Positions 1-9,146 of a stretch of 60,808 nucleotides of DNA are shown here, piece by piece. The stretch comes from an uncultured Gammaproteobacteria bacterium (GTDB lineage: Bacteria; Pseudomonadota; Gammaproteobacteria; Steroidobacterales; GCA-2729495): contig CAKZWQ010000034.1 in the NCBI GenBank assembly GCA_937921935.1, positions 1-60,808 on the forward strand, in the 5' to 3' direction. Made by a program: the position numbers and the translations under genes. Under the pieces are notes generated by a model that was not told where the DNA came from, ran no database searches, and saw only the letters and a list, made by a program, of their open reading frames with translations. Positions within the stretch are counted from its first letter, which is position 1, and each line of letters starts with the position of its first letter.

Positions 1-1
1 T

Positions 2-1288
2 CAGCCAACAAGCCTGCCGGTTCGTCAGCAGGGCATTGTGCTGGTGCTATATGCCATTGGCATGTTTGCCATGCTGATCGTCGGCGGGCTGGCATTGGAT
101 GGCGCTCATGCCATGCTGAACAAGAACCGGCTGCAGACCACGGTGGATGCCGCCGCACTGTCGGCAGCAAAGACCCTCGACCAGACGGCCGATACGGCGC
201 AGGCACAGACTGCTGCGCTGGCCATGATCGCCAGTAACGCAGATAACCTGGGAAACCGGGAACTGGCAACGGCCTATGCGAGCGGGAATGGCGATATCAA
301 CGTAACCGTTGAGTTTTCCGCCACGGTTGCGCCCTTTGCGGCGGGCAGCCTGCCTGCCAACTATGTACGGGTTCGGGCCGAGAATTTCACCATGTCAGCA
401 TGGCTCGTCCAGCTCATGGGTATGGATGAAAAAATTGTCGCCGCAACCGCAGTTGCGGGGCCATCACCCACCCTTGGGGCGTCCTGCAAGCTGGTACCGC
501 TAATTGTCTGCGGCGATCCTGACCAGCCGCCCAGTCCGACGGACCCCACAGCACCCATCTGGGGTTACGAGCGGGGTGACGTGCACGTGCTCAAGGGGGG
601 GTCTGACAGTGGCGGCCAAAAAGGTCCCATCGGGCCTGGTAGTTTCCAGCTGGCCAGACCCGGTGATGCGAGCGGCAGCTACGACCTGGCTCAAGGTCTT
701 GCCGGAGGATCCGAAAACTGCAGTAACGTCGGTGATTCGATTGATACCGAGCCCGGAAATAAAGTTGGACCCACGGTTGCAGGCATCAATACCCGCCTTA
801 ATAAGTATCCCGGGTTCATTTTCCCAGGTGATTATCCACCAGATGTGGTCACCGAACAGCAGGAGTCTGAGCTTCAGGTTGACGACAGTGGGGTGATTAC
901 CCTGGAAGATGCGACCGGCACCCGCGTCCCAGTAAACAGCGCAGCTGACCTAGATTTTAATTATCAGGATTACTCCGATCGTTTGAAGGCGAAGAACTAT
1001 GACCTTCAGCCGGATCCCATTGGGCCGGCGGCCTTGGATCGGCGCAATATGCCCATCTACATCGCTAACTGCGAAGCTAAGAATACTGGCCAGAGTACCC
1101 TGCCGATTCTTGGTTTTGGATGCTTCTTCCTGCTTCAGGAAGCTATTCAGAATGGGACTGAAGCTGAGCTTTACGGCGAATTCCAGACGGAATGCCCGAT
1201 TGATGGCGTCTCTGGTAATCAACCGACGACGATTCCGGGCCCTTATCGTATCCAGCTCTACAAAGATTCCGGTAGTTACGACTCTTGA
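2..1288 (+). CDS. tadG: TadG-like Flp pilus assembly protein (5' partial)
   Basis: The reading frame is open from base 2, so the start lies outside the window. The visible N-terminus reads RQQGIV followed directly by one hydrophobic helix. That is the usual start of the Tad/TadG family, a pilin-like anchor. The GTG at 38 lies inside this helix and is not a credible start. The long remainder should be periplasmic. It carries several cysteines and proline/glycine-rich loops but no motif I can name. TadG proteins are thought to be minor pseudopilin-like parts of the Tad secretion/pilus machine. The two TadE-like genes follow 12 bases downstream, and tadZABC comes after them. Family assignment is by N-terminus and context; the C-terminal role is unknown. 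Confidence 0.75.
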   Translation, partial: QPTSLPVRQQGIVLVLYAIGMFAMLIVGGLALDGAHAMLNKNRLQTTVDAAALSAAKTLDQTADTAQAQTAALAMIASNADNLGNRELATAYASGNGDINVTVEFSATVAPFAAGSLPANYVRVRAENFTMSAWLVQLMGMDEKIVAATAVAGPSPTLGASCKLVPLIVCGDPDQPPSPTDPTAPIWGYERGDVHVLKGGSDSGGQKGPIGPGSFQLARPGDASGSYDLAQGLAGGSENCSNVGDSIDTEPGNKVGPTVAGINTRLNKYPGFIFPGDYPPDVVTEQQESELQVDDSGVITLEDATGTRVPVNSAADLDFNYQDYSDRLKAKNYDLQPDPIGPAALDRRNMPIYIANCEAKNTGQSTLPILGFGCFFLLQEAIQNGTEAELYGEFQTECPIDGVSGNQPTTIPGPYRIQLYKDSGSYDS

Positions 1289-1300
1289 GGACTCGGGTGA

Positions 1301-1765
1301 ATGCTTAAAGGACTCAGCAGTAATAAAAAGCAGCGCGGTGTGGCGGCGATCGAGTTTGCGGTCGTTCTGCCCGTGTGTCTGTTTCTTTTTCTCGCTGTCG
1401 CTGAGTTCGGGCGGGCGATCATGCAGTACAACACCCTGACCCGCACGGTCCGGGATGCGACTCGTTTCGCGTCTTCAGCTGCTATAAAGGGACAAACTCA
1501 GATCGTCACTATCGATGACCAGCTGATTACCGATGTAGGGAATGTGGCCGCTTATGGCGTGCCGGCTGGTAGTGCAACGTCGCTGCTGCCAGGCCTCGTG
1601 CCGGCAAATTTCAGCATTGCTGAAGACGGCAGCGGCGTAATCACCGTGACAGCCACTTATCCCTATCAGCCTTTGCTCGGCGCCGTGTTACCGCAGGTCA
1701 TGCAGTCGGGCACCGTGACCAGTGCTTTCACCATGCGTGCTCAAGCGACCATGAGGGCCTTGTGA
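1301..1765 (+). CDS. tadE: TadE-like minor pseudopilin
   Basis: A 154-aa protein with the TadE signature near the N-terminus: KQRGVAAIEFAVVLPVCL. This is a basic stretch, then G and a Glu (the E of AIEFA), then a single membrane helix. In TadE/TadF the prepilin peptidase TadV cleaves before such a helix. The rest is predicted extracytoplasmic and has few recognisable features. The ATG at 1301 sits 12 bases after tadG, and the stop overlaps the next gene. Together with tadG and the following gene it forms a pseudopilin trio. The order here (G-E-E/F before Z-A-B-C-D) differs from the common order, in which E, F and G come last. Confidence 0.8.
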   Translation: MLKGLSSNKKQRGVAAIEFAVVLPVCLFLFLAVAEFGRAIMQYNTLTRTVRDATRFASSAAIKGQTQIVTIDDQLITDVGNVAAYGVPAGSATSLLPGLVPANFSIAEDGSGVITVTATYPYQPLLGAVLPQVMQSGTVTSAFTMRAQATMRAL

Positions 1766-2244
1766 TGACGAAGTTCCAGAAAGGCACGACGACCGTTGAG
1801 TTTGCCATCGTCGGCAGCGTTGCCATGCTGGTGTTGCTGACGGTGATCGAGTTCAGCCGCGTCCTGTTTGTGGTGAATGCGTTGGGCGAAGGTGCCCGTC
1901 GGGGTGCCCGGATGGCCATTGTTTGCCCGATCAACGATCCGGCTATCGCCCAGACCTCAATTTTCAGTCGTTCCGGCGGCAGTAATGCCAGTCCTGTGAT
2001 CCAGGACCTGACTACGGCCAATGTATCGGTTCAGTATCTGGATCAGGCTGGGGAAATTGTGGCTAACCCTGCGGGTAGTGAGGGGTTCCTGGATATCCGC
2101 TATGTGCGGGTCAGTATCGAGAATTTTCAGCATCAGCTGGTGCTGCCAATACCCATAGGGCCGATCACCTTGCCCAGCATGCCCACGACTTTCCCTCGCG
2201 AGAGTCTCGGCGTGCCCCGGGCCGAGGCGGTTCAGCCCTGCTAG
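1765..2244 (+). CDS. TadE/TadF-like minor pseudopilin
   Basis: A second TadE-like pseudopilin of about 159 aa. The N-terminus KGTTTVEFAIVGSVAML shows the same pattern of a basic residue, Gly, a Glu in VEFA, then a helix. I chose ATG 1765, which overlaps the previous stop by one base (TGATG); a GTG one codon earlier is also possible. The segment after the helix starts with an FSRVLFVVNALGEGAR-type stretch common to TadE/F. A single Cys precedes the stop. It is probably co-assembled with the neighbouring TadE and TadG as an initiator or tip of the Flp pilus. Whether it matches TadE or TadF of the Aggregatibacter system cannot be told from sequence alone. Confidence 0.72.
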   Translation: MTKFQKGTTTVEFAIVGSVAMLVLLTVIEFSRVLFVVNALGEGARRGARMAIVCPINDPAIAQTSIFSRSGGSNASPVIQDLTTANVSVQYLDQAGEIVANPAGSEGFLDIRYVRVSIENFQHQLVLPIPIGPITLPSMPTTFPRESLGVPRAEAVQPC

Positions 2245-2294
2245 GGGCCAAGGGTATTGGTTAATAACCGGTTTGAAAGGATGGTTAGAGCGCA

Positions 2295-3485
2295 ATGAGT
2301 AAGCAACTGAATCTGTTGATCAGCGGCCGTAACAGGGAAGCTCTGGAGCAATTGCAGGAGATCTGTGATTTGCCCGGCTTTGCTGTGGAAATCAAGCACA
2401 TCAGCAATGGTCACGCTGACCCGCTGTATGGTGTTCTTGAATACCCGGACATACTGCTTTTTCATATGGGCCAGGCTGATCTGGAGGAATTGCAGTGCCT
2501 CGTGGATCGGCCCGCAGAGGCAAGACCGCCGATCGTTGTCGTCGGTCCCTCCGGCGACACTCGCCTGATGCGCGCCGCCATGAAGGCCGGCGCACGGGAT
2601 TTTCTAGAGGATCCCGCGAACAAGGACGAACTGCAGGATGCCTTGTTGCAGTTCCAGCGCGAGCAGCGACAGGCTGGCGGAGCCCGTGGAGGCAAGCTCA
2701 CGGCGGTTGTCAGTGCCAAGGGCGGAGCCGGCGCCTCGTTTTTGTCGGTCAATCTGGCTCACATCATGGCGTCGCGCTCCCATCTTGAGACTGCGCTGGT
2801 CGATCTGGATCTCCAGTTCGGTTCGCTGGCCCAGTACCTGGACCTGCATCCTGAAAGCGGCCTTATGCGGGCTTTGGATATGGCTGACAACCTGGATGCC
2901 GTTGCGGCCGATGCCTGCATGGCCAAGCATGCCAGCGCCTTGTCTCTGCTGGCGCCGCTGGAGGACGAAATCGTTCTCAGCCGGGATGTATCGCCGGAGC
3001 GACTGAGCCGGATACTCGAGCTGCTAAAACACAATTACGACCGCGTCGTCGTGGACCTGCCGCGCCAGATCGACGAGCTGAGCGCAATGGTCTATGAGCA
3101 CGCCGATCAGGTTCTTCTGGTCATGCAGCAAGAGCTCGCCTGCCTGCGCGATGGTGTTCGACTTCGGCAGTTGCTGACTTGCGAGCTGGGAGTCCCGACC
3201 GAGCGGATCATGGTTGTTGTGAATCGCTACGACAAGGATCTGCCGGTTGAGATCAAGGATATCTGCCAGAGTCTGAATGTTGACCGCAGTGACGTGATGG
3301 TGGTGCCTAATCACTATCGCAGTGTGGCGGAGAGTATCAATGTTGGTATCCCGATGAGCGATTACGCCAAGTCCTCTTCTGTCACCAAATCAATTGTTGC
3401 CCTTGAGGCTATGTTGGGCGGGCAGACCTCCCAGGATGAAAGCGCGGGCATTTTTTCCCGAACCCTGCAAATGATGCGAGGCTGA
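2295..3485 (+). CDS. tadZ: TadZ/CpaE pilus localisation ATPase
   Basis: A 396-aa protein with two parts. Residues 1 to about 125 resemble an atypical receiver domain, with hydrophobic strands and no clear phospho-acceptor context. From about residue 135 a MinD/ParA-like ATPase follows, carrying a deviant Walker A motif (SAKGGAGAS) and the downstream VDLDLQFGS and VVDLP segments. TadZ/CpaE proteins place the Tad machine at a specific site in the cell, often a pole. The gene lies 50 bases after the pseudopilin genes and 4 bases before tadA, so the Z-A-B-C block is almost certainly cotranscribed. The ATPase fold is visible; the localisation role is known from the family. Confidence 0.88.
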   Translation: MSKQLNLLISGRNREALEQLQEICDLPGFAVEIKHISNGHADPLYGVLEYPDILLFHMGQADLEELQCLVDRPAEARPPIVVVGPSGDTRLMRAAMKAGARDFLEDPANKDELQDALLQFQREQRQAGGARGGKLTAVVSAKGGAGASFLSVNLAHIMASRSHLETALVDLDLQFGSLAQYLDLHPESGLMRALDMADNLDAVAADACMAKHASALSLLAPLEDEIVLSRDVSPERLSRILELLKHNYDRVVVDLPRQIDELSAMVYEHADQVLLVMQQELACLRDGVRLRQLLTCELGVPTERIMVVVNRYDKDLPVEIKDICQSLNVDRSDVMVVPNHYRSVAESINVGIPMSDYAKSSSVTKSIVALEAMLGGQTSQDESAGIFSRTLQMMRG

Positions 3486-3489
3486 TCCG

Positions 3490-4869
3490 ATGTCAATAAG
3501 CGCAAGCAATGTTGCCGAAGAGAAGAATGGGACGCGTCCGTCCCTGTTTCGTCGTGGTGCAGGGGGCGAGGAGCAGCTGAGTGATATGCTGCGGCCGCTG
3601 ACTGCCAAAGAGAACGACTGGAAGATCCGGATTTATTCACGTCTGCTGGACGTGATGGACTTGTCGCTGATCGGGACGCTGCCTGAAAAGGAAGCCCGCT
3701 CGCAAATCCGGGAGCTGTCTGCGCGCCTGTTGAATGACGAATCCGCGACGCTGAGCATGGAGCAGCGGCAGCTGGTGATCCGGACCATCGAGAACGAGGT
3801 CATGGGTATGGGGCCCCTTGAGCCCCTGCTGGCCGACAAGAGTGTGTCGGACATCCTGGTGAACGGGCCTAAGCAGGTCTATGTAGAGCGCCGCGGCAAG
3901 CTGGAGATGACGGAAGTCTCCTTCAATGACGACCAGCACCTGATGAACATCATTGACCGCATCGTATCCGCTGTCGGCAGGCGCATTGATGAATCCTCAC
4001 CCATGGTGGACGCCCGGCTGAAGGACGGCTCCCGGGTCAACGCCGTGATCCCGCCCCTGGCGCTGGATGGTCCCATGTTGTCCATTCGACGCTTTGCCGT
4101 TGAGCTGCTGGGGATGGCGGATCTGGTTGACCTGGGCTCTATTAGCCAGGAAGTGGCCGATGTGCTGTTGGCCATCGTCAAATCACGTATCAACGTGCTG
4201 GTGTCCGGGGGTACGGGCGCCGGCAAGACCACCATGCTGAATATCCTTTCCGGCTTTATTCCGGAAACGGAGCGCATCGTCACCATCGAGGATTCTGCTG
4301 AACTCCAGTTGCAGCAGCCTCATGTGGTCCGCCTCGAGACAAGGCCTTCTAATATAGAAGGCAAGGGCGAGGTAACCGCCAGGGACCTCGTGCGCAACAG
4401 TCTCCGGATGCGGCCGGAGCGCATTATCGTCGGCGAGGTGCGTGGCGCCGAGGCGCTGGACATGCTCCAGGCCATGAATACCGGCCACGATGGCTCCCTG
4501 ACCACGATTCACGCCAATACCCCGCGCGACGCTCTGGGCCGGGTGGAGAACATGGTGTCTATGACCGGTATCCAGTTTCCGTCCAAGGGTTTGCGGACGC
4601 AGATTGCTTCCGCGATTCAGGTGGTTCTGCAGATTGAGCGCCACGAAGATGGTCGCCGGCGATTGGTGAGTTTGCAGGAAATCAATGGCATGGAGGGCGA
4701 CATCATTACGATGTCGGAGCTCTTCAAGTTCGAACGCACCGGCATGGATGAAGACGGCAATGTGCTGGGTTCACTGAAGGCAACGGGCATCATTCCGAGC
4801 TTTCACAAGCAGCTGCAGGCCAAGGGTATAGACCTGCCTGTCAGCGTCTTCAACACGCACCTGGGCTGA
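3490..4869 (+). CDS. tadA: TadA/CpaF secretion ATPase
   Basis: A 459-aa hexameric secretion ATPase of the type II/IV superfamily, which powers Flp pilin polymerisation at the inner membrane. It has the expected N-terminal domain and the Walker A motif SGGTGAGKT at about residues 239-247. An Asp-box region ([12 protein letters not shown]) follows, then a Walker B-like segment ([16 protein letters not shown]) and a His-box ([11 protein letters not shown]). All catalytic elements appear intact and the length is normal for CpaF/TadA. The ATG follows tadZ by 4 bases, and the tadB/tadC platform genes follow directly. Confidence 0.95.
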   Translation: MSISASNVAEEKNGTRPSLFRRGAGGEEQLSDMLRPLTAKENDWKIRIYSRLLDVMDLSLIGTLPEKEARSQIRELSARLLNDESATLSMEQRQLVIRTIENEVMGMGPLEPLLADKSVSDILVNGPKQVYVERRGKLEMTEVSFNDDQHLMNIIDRIVSAVGRRIDESSPMVDARLKDGSRVNAVIPPLALDGPMLSIRRFAVELLGMADLVDLGSISQEVADVLLAIVKSRINVLVSGGTGAGKTTMLNILSGFIPETERIVTIEDSAELQLQQPHVVRLETRPSNIEGKGEVTARDLVRNSLRMRPERIIVGEVRGAEALDMLQAMNTGHDGSLTTIHANTPRDALGRVENMVSMTGIQFPSKGLRTQIASAIQVVLQIERHEDGRRRLVSLQEINGMEGDIITMSELFKFERTGMDEDGNVLGSLKATGIIPSFHKQLQAKGIDLPVSVFNTHLG

Positions 4870-4883
4870 CAGGGAGAGCTGAA

Positions 4884-5858
4884 ATGTCTGAAGGGATGCT
4901 CATATTCATCGTGATGGTCTTTACGGCAGTGTTTTTGCTGTCGCAGGGCATCGTGGTACCGGTTTTCGGTGAAGGCAAAAAGGTCAGGCAGCGGCTTAAG
5001 CAGCGCCTGGGCGAAATCGATGCGAAAACCAATCAGGAGAGCCTGTCTTCTCTGCTCAGGGAGAAATATCTCCGTGAGCTATCACCACTGGAGCGGCGAC
5101 TGGAAAGTCTGCCAGCCATGGACACGCTGGCCGGCATTATCGAACAGGCGGGTCACAAGATTCTGGCTTACCGGCTGATTGTGCTTTCTATTGTCCTGGG
5201 CCTGGCAGGTGGCATCACGGCCTATATCATGACCCTCTCCTTGTTATGGGCCGGTGCGGGCGCGATCGTCGGTCTGGTTGTTCCGGTGGCCAAGATGCTG
5301 AGGGACCGGAAGAATCGAATCGAGCTATTCGAGGAGCAACTGCCGGACGCGATTGATTCGATGAAACGAGCGCTGCGAGCGGGTCATCCGTTTGGGGCAG
5401 CTCTCAAGCTGGTGTCCGAAGATCTGGATGATCCGGTGGCCCGCGAATTTGAGTTGACCTTCGCTGACATTAATTATGGCAACGACTTGCGTCGGGCCAT
5501 GCTGGGGCTGCTGCAGCGGATTCCCAGCCTGACGGTTATGGCGCTGGTGACGGCTGTACTGGTTCAGAAAGAGACCGGCGGCAACCTGGCGGAGATTCTG
5601 GAGCAGATCAGCAGCGTCATTCGCAGCCGCTTCAAATTCTACCGGCGCGTCACAACGCTCTCCGCGGAGGGGCGTTTGTCCGCCTGGATTCTGACTATGG
5701 TGCCTTTTGCCCTGTTCGCGGTGATCACCTATACGACGCCAGAGTATTTGCCGGTGTTGATGGACGATCCGATAGGCAAGCAGTTGGTGATCTTTGGTTT
5801 CGTAATGATGATTTCCGGCATCTTCTGGATCCGCCAAATCATCCGTATTGACGTATAG
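4884..5858 (+). CDS. tadB: TadB inner-membrane platform protein
   Basis: A 324-aa protein of the type II secretion F (GspF/TadB) family. It has an N-terminal membrane helix (residues 5-25), a basic cytoplasmic segment, a helix pair around 95-135, the cytoplasmic T2SSF domain (about 150-280, with LPDAIDSMKRALRAGH and VQKETGGNLAEILEQIS) and two C-terminal helices. It pairs with TadC to form the inner-membrane platform acted on by the TadA ATPase. An AGGGAG ribosome-binding site lies just before the ATG, 14 bases after tadA. Confidence 0.92.
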   Translation: MSEGMLIFIVMVFTAVFLLSQGIVVPVFGEGKKVRQRLKQRLGEIDAKTNQESLSSLLREKYLRELSPLERRLESLPAMDTLAGIIEQAGHKILAYRLIVLSIVLGLAGGITAYIMTLSLLWAGAGAIVGLVVPVAKMLRDRKNRIELFEEQLPDAIDSMKRALRAGHPFGAALKLVSEDLDDPVAREFELTFADINYGNDLRRAMLGLLQRIPSLTVMALVTAVLVQKETGGNLAEILEQISSVIRSRFKFYRRVTTLSAEGRLSAWILTMVPFALFAVITYTTPEYLPVLMDDPIGKQLVIFGFVMMISGIFWIRQIIRIDV

Positions 5859-5866
5859 GTGCTGGC

Positions 5867-6841
5867 ATGGATTCAATCTTAAGTCTGATCGGAGCCTGGA
5901 CCGGTAATGTCCAGTCCCAGCAGTTTGTGTTTATCTTGCTGGTGGCAGTGACCATTTCAGTGCTAGCGCTGGGTCTGTCGTTTGTGTATCTCGGCGCCAC
6001 AGACCCTGTACGCAGACGCCTGGCGAGCGCAGGTGGCGAGTTCGAGGAAGGTCCGTCCGAGGGCCGCATGATGGTGACTATCAATTCAGTGACCGGGCCC
6101 ATATCCCACTGGGTCATCCCCCGTGCAGATGAGGAAACCTTTCGGATTCGCAAGGTTTTGACGCACGCCGGTTTCCGCGCGCCCACAGCTTTGCAGAATT
6201 TTTATGTCATCAAGGCCGTATTGATGATCCTGCTGCCGTTGCTGGTTATTGTCGTGACGCGCTGGTTGCCGGAGTTGACGCTTTTTCAAGTGACCTTGTA
6301 TGTAGGTATTGCCGCCGGTGTTGGTCTCATCGGGCCCTCATATGTGCTCGACAAGTTGCTGGCCAAGCGCTTGCAGAAACTCCGGGTCGCTTTCCCGGAT
6401 GCTCTTGATCTTCTGGTGGTCTGCGTCGAGTCAGGTCTGGGTCTGGCGGCTGCCATTCAGCGTGTTGCCGACGAGCTTGAAGTCAGCCACCCTGAACTCG
6501 CCACCGAACTATCCCTGGTCAACGCTGAAATACGTGCCGGCGTCGAGCGTCCGCGCGCGCTGCGTAACCTGGCAGACCGCACAGGCCTGGACGACATTCG
6601 CGGCCTGGTCAGTCTGCTTGTGCAGACTATGCGCTTCGGCACCAGCGTTGCCGATGCACTAAGGGTTTACTCGGAAGAATTCCGCGACCGACGGATGCAA
6701 AAGGCGGAAGAAGAAGCGGCGAAAATCAGCACCAAGCTGATTTTTCCACTGGTTTTTTGCCTGTTTCCGTCATTTTTCACTGTCGCCATTGGCCCGGCGG
6801 TCATCAGGCTCATCGGCGTCTTCAAATACTTTCAGTTCTGA
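5867..6841 (+). CDS. tadC: TadC inner-membrane platform protein
   Basis: A 324-aa T2SSF-family protein and the second platform subunit. Helices lie near residues 20-45, 115-165 and at the C-terminus. Between them the cytoplasmic domain reads FPDALDLLVVCVESGLGLA and continues through a VQTMRFGTSVADALR stretch, the typical TadC core. The gene starts 8 bases after tadB and is the same length as it, as expected for this heterodimer. A 114-base gap separates it from the TadD-like lipoprotein. Confidence 0.92.
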   Translation: MDSILSLIGAWTGNVQSQQFVFILLVAVTISVLALGLSFVYLGATDPVRRRLASAGGEFEEGPSEGRMMVTINSVTGPISHWVIPRADEETFRIRKVLTHAGFRAPTALQNFYVIKAVLMILLPLLVIVVTRWLPELTLFQVTLYVGIAAGVGLIGPSYVLDKLLAKRLQKLRVAFPDALDLLVVCVESGLGLAAAIQRVADELEVSHPELATELSLVNAEIRAGVERPRALRNLADRTGLDDIRGLVSLLVQTMRFGTSVADALRVYSEEFRDRRMQKAEEEAAKISTKLIFPLVFCLFPSFFTVAIGPAVIRLIGVFKYFQF

Positions 6842-6955
6842 CGGTCTATCGGCGACGCTAAGTGTGATCCAGTACTCCGACGCCACGCGGAGAGGGCGCC
6901 AGAATGGTCCTGTTATTAAGTCAGATGGCCTGGCGTGAATTACCGGATATCCACA

Positions 6956-8176
6956 ATGTCGAAGCTTCTGCTGGCCTGCATCGGGGCCTTGCTGCTCGGT
7001 GCGTGTGCGACGGGACCCGCCTCATCGTCCAAGGAAATTGATCCACAAGCTGAGTTCCTGGCTGCCTTCGATGGGCTGGAGCCGGAGGAGATCATCCGGG
7101 CGGGGGATCTGGCGGCTGCACAGGGCGAATCAGAGCGGGCACTGTTTATCTATAACCAGGCTGTCTTGCTGGAGCCCTCGGCCGATACCTGGTACCGAAT
7201 TGGTCAGGTCTATGTGGTCATGGGGCAGAAGACCCAGGCATGGCAGGCTTATGCGAGGGCCTTGCAGGAAGACGCTGAGTACGCCCCGGCGCACGAAGAA
7301 ATGGGCTTGCTGCATCTGTCCATGAAACAGGCTGCACCGGCAGCCAAGCATCTGCAGAAGGCGGTTGAGTTCGATACGACTCGCTGGCGTGCCCATAACG
7401 CTCTGGGTGTGCTGGCCGATGTGGATAAGAACTACGTGCTTGCTATCGATCATTACAACGCGGCCCTGGACGCAAACCCGGGCTCGGCCATGCTGCTGAA
7501 CAACTTGGGTTATTCCTACTACCTGTCGGGCAACTATGAGCAGGCCGAAGTTCATCTGCGCATGGCAGTGGGTCTGGACCCTGACTATATGCCGGCAGTT
7601 GCTAACCTTGGCCTGTCCTATGCTCGCCGCGGCGAATACGATGAAGCCGTCGAGATTTTGCGGACGGCCATGGAAAAGCGGCAGGCCTACAACGATGTGG
7701 GCTTTATTGCCTATCACAACGGGGATCTGGATGATGCGGCGTGGCTGTTGACCGAGGCGATCCGCATCTCGCCCAACTACTACGAAACAGCGCGCAAGAA
7801 TTTGCGCCAGGTTCGCAAGGCAATCGTCAACGGCAAGCGCGATCCGTCCGAGTCCGACAACACGCTAATGGCAGATGAGAATCCAGCCAAACCGGGCACC
7901 GTGGCATACAGGACAGTCGATACCGCCGCTCTGAATGTCAGGACCGCCGCCAGCCCCCAGGCACCCATTGCGGCCCAGCTGGCCCGGGGCGTTGAAGTCG
8001 AAGTGATGTATGAACTCGGCGAGTGGGCCTTTGTGGAGTTCTGGCGCTCCAGTGACAACGGCCGTCAGGCCGGCTGGGTCATGGCCGGCTATCTTTCTGC
8101 TGTTGTTCCCGATGCCGCCACCGCTGGACAGGCCCGGGTCAGCCAGGAGCCGGGCATCGCCGTCTCCGCTCCCTGA
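6956..8176 (+). CDS. tadD: TadD-like TPR lipoprotein with C-terminal SH3-like domain
   Basis: I chose ATG 6956 because a lipoprotein signal (MSKLLLACIGALLLGACATG, lipobox LGAC) follows at once; a GTG seven codons upstream is less likely. The mature part holds about six tetratricopeptide repeats (residues 60-290, with repeated A-x-Y-x-x-A-L and L-x-x-L-G-x-x-Y patterns). After a polar linker, residues from about 318 (TVDTAALNVRTAASPQAPIA) look like a bacterial SH3 domain, ending near WVMAGYLS. TadD acts as an outer-membrane pilotin/assembly lipoprotein for the Tad secretin. The SH3 extension is not part of the usual TadD. It may bind peptidoglycan, which is inference. Confidence 0.8.
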   Translation: MSKLLLACIGALLLGACATGPASSSKEIDPQAEFLAAFDGLEPEEIIRAGDLAAAQGESERALFIYNQAVLLEPSADTWYRIGQVYVVMGQKTQAWQAYARALQEDAEYAPAHEEMGLLHLSMKQAAPAAKHLQKAVEFDTTRWRAHNALGVLADVDKNYVLAIDHYNAALDANPGSAMLLNNLGYSYYLSGNYEQAEVHLRMAVGLDPDYMPAVANLGLSYARRGEYDEAVEILRTAMEKRQAYNDVGFIAYHNGDLDDAAWLLTEAIRISPNYYETARKNLRQVRKAIVNGKRDPSESDNTLMADENPAKPGTVAYRTVDTAALNVRTAASPQAPIAAQLARGVEVEVMYELGEWAFVEFWRSSDNGRQAGWVMAGYLSAVVPDAATAGQARVSQEPGIAVSAP

Positions 8177-8323
8177 GCCCCGTATAGCGGCTCCCCGGCC
8201 CTTGTCGGGCTTATGTCGCACGCTTATCGGGTCTGCCTGAACCGACCTTGAAATCTGCCTCCTGGATCACATCAGCCGCTTGGCTTGTCCGCTAGGGTGG
8301 TTACTAATAAGGAGGATTGAACC

Positions 8324-8473
8324 ATGTTCTGGCTCATTCTATGGCTGGTAGTTTCTGTACCCTTTGCGCTGCTGCTTGGTGCATTTATCTCAGCGGGTAG
8401 CAGCAGTTGGAGTCCGCCTCGCGAGACAGGCGAGTTCGGCTCAGAACTCCACGACCAAACCATCATCGGCTAG
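8324..8473 (+). CDS. 49-aa single-pass membrane peptide
   Basis: A short gene with an excellent ribosome-binding site (AATAAGGAGG, 7 bases before the ATG). The product starts MFWLILWLVVSVPFALLLGA, one strongly hydrophobic helix, followed by a Ser-rich stretch and an acidic hydrophilic tail (about residues 31-49). Codon use matches the neighbourhood. It resembles many short stress-type membrane peptides in topology only; I do not recognise the family. It stands alone between the Tad locus and the candidate small RNA. The strong initiation signal is the main reason to believe it is real. Confidence 0.55.
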   Translation: MFWLILWLVVSVPFALLLGAFISAGSSSWSPPRETGEFGSELHDQTIIG

Positions 8474-8580
8474 CCACTCCGGGCGCCGTTTCGCCGGCCC
8501 CAAACTGCGGTTAGCCTGGCACGCTGTCGCGCTGTGAACCCCAGCCGCCCGCCGGCGTTACCTTAACTGCCCTCTGTTAT

Positions 8581-8751
8581 TCGGCTCCTCGCAGGAGTGA
8601 CTGGGGTGGTTGATGTCTCTAAACATTACACCGGCGTAATCATCCAGAAAGGCTGGGAATAGGCGTTGATGCCTATAGTGAACCCACTTGATCGGGTTCC
8701 CCCTTTGCCCGGTCTTCCCCGGAAAAACCCCGTTCCTCCAGCGGGGTTTTT
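8581..8751 (+). ncRNA. Candidate small RNA with four hairpins and a terminator
   Basis: No convincing gene fits this stretch, yet it has ordered secondary structure. Elements in order are: CTCCT/AGGAG (8585-8597), ATTAC/GTAAT (8625-8640), ATAGGC/GCCTAT (8659-8676), GAACCC/GGGTTC (8680-8699) and a 10-bp terminator arm (8723-8751). Such a chain of hairpins ending in a rho-independent terminator, far from any upstream gene, is what a trans-acting small RNA looks like. The 5' end is not defined; no clear sigma-70 promoter could be fixed. It does not match 6S, tmRNA, RNase P or SRP RNA as I know them. Confidence 0.35.
8723..8751 (+). terminator. Rho-independent terminator
   Basis: A perfect 10-bp inverted repeat, AAAAACCCCG and CGGGGTTTTT, with a 9-base loop. 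The 3' arm ends in five T. The A-run before the stem means it could also work for transcripts coming from the right. It ends the candidate small RNA. Confidence 0.7.
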
Positions 8752-9106
8752 CATTTGCGGGCATTTCAGCCACAAACAGCTGACGACCCGAGCCAGCGCC
8801 GCGCCCATGATCCACGGCAGTGATTGCCAGGTTATCCAGGCCCTCGCTATGGACGGCCACAGCGTCCGCAAAATCCGGTGCAGCGCCAACTGGGATGACT
8901 GGCGGTAAGACTGCCACGAGTTCCGTCAGAGCCGGCCCCCGAATCCTATGTCCTATGGCCTAATGTCGGCACGTTCAGAGAGCCGTTAACGCTTTTATCA
9001 GCCAGCAGGCCAAGGGCGGCTATTTAAGCCCATAGGCGGCAGCCTCTCAGATCGGTAAACTCCGCCTCGTTGTTGTCGCGAGGGTCTGTAGGGCAGTCCG
9101 CTCGTG
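8752..9106. other. Non-coding stretch upstream of ybgC
   Basis: About 350 bases without a credible gene. Open frames exist on both strands but have no ribosome-binding site, recognisable motif or family resemblance. In many gammaproteobacteria ruvCAB sits just before ybgC; no trace of it was seen here. A promoter for the ybgC-tol operon should lie at the right-hand end. Confidence 0.5.
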
Positions 9107-9127
9107 AGTTGTACCGGAAGTTGTACC
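9107..9127 (+). repeat. Tandem 9-bp direct repeat before ybgC
   Basis: AGTTGTACC occurs twice, at 9107-9115 and 9119-9127, with starts 12 bases apart and about 20-40 bases before the ybgC start. Tandem direct repeats near one helical turn apart and just upstream of an operon can be regulator sites. No known consensus is recognised. Confidence 0.4.
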
Positions 9128-9146
9128 AAATCGAGGCAGAGCGGAA

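Noticed and set aside
8558..8917. 119-codon open frame on the minus strand
   Set aside because: It runs through the terminator and hairpin region, has no ribosome-binding site, and its product has no recognisable motif.
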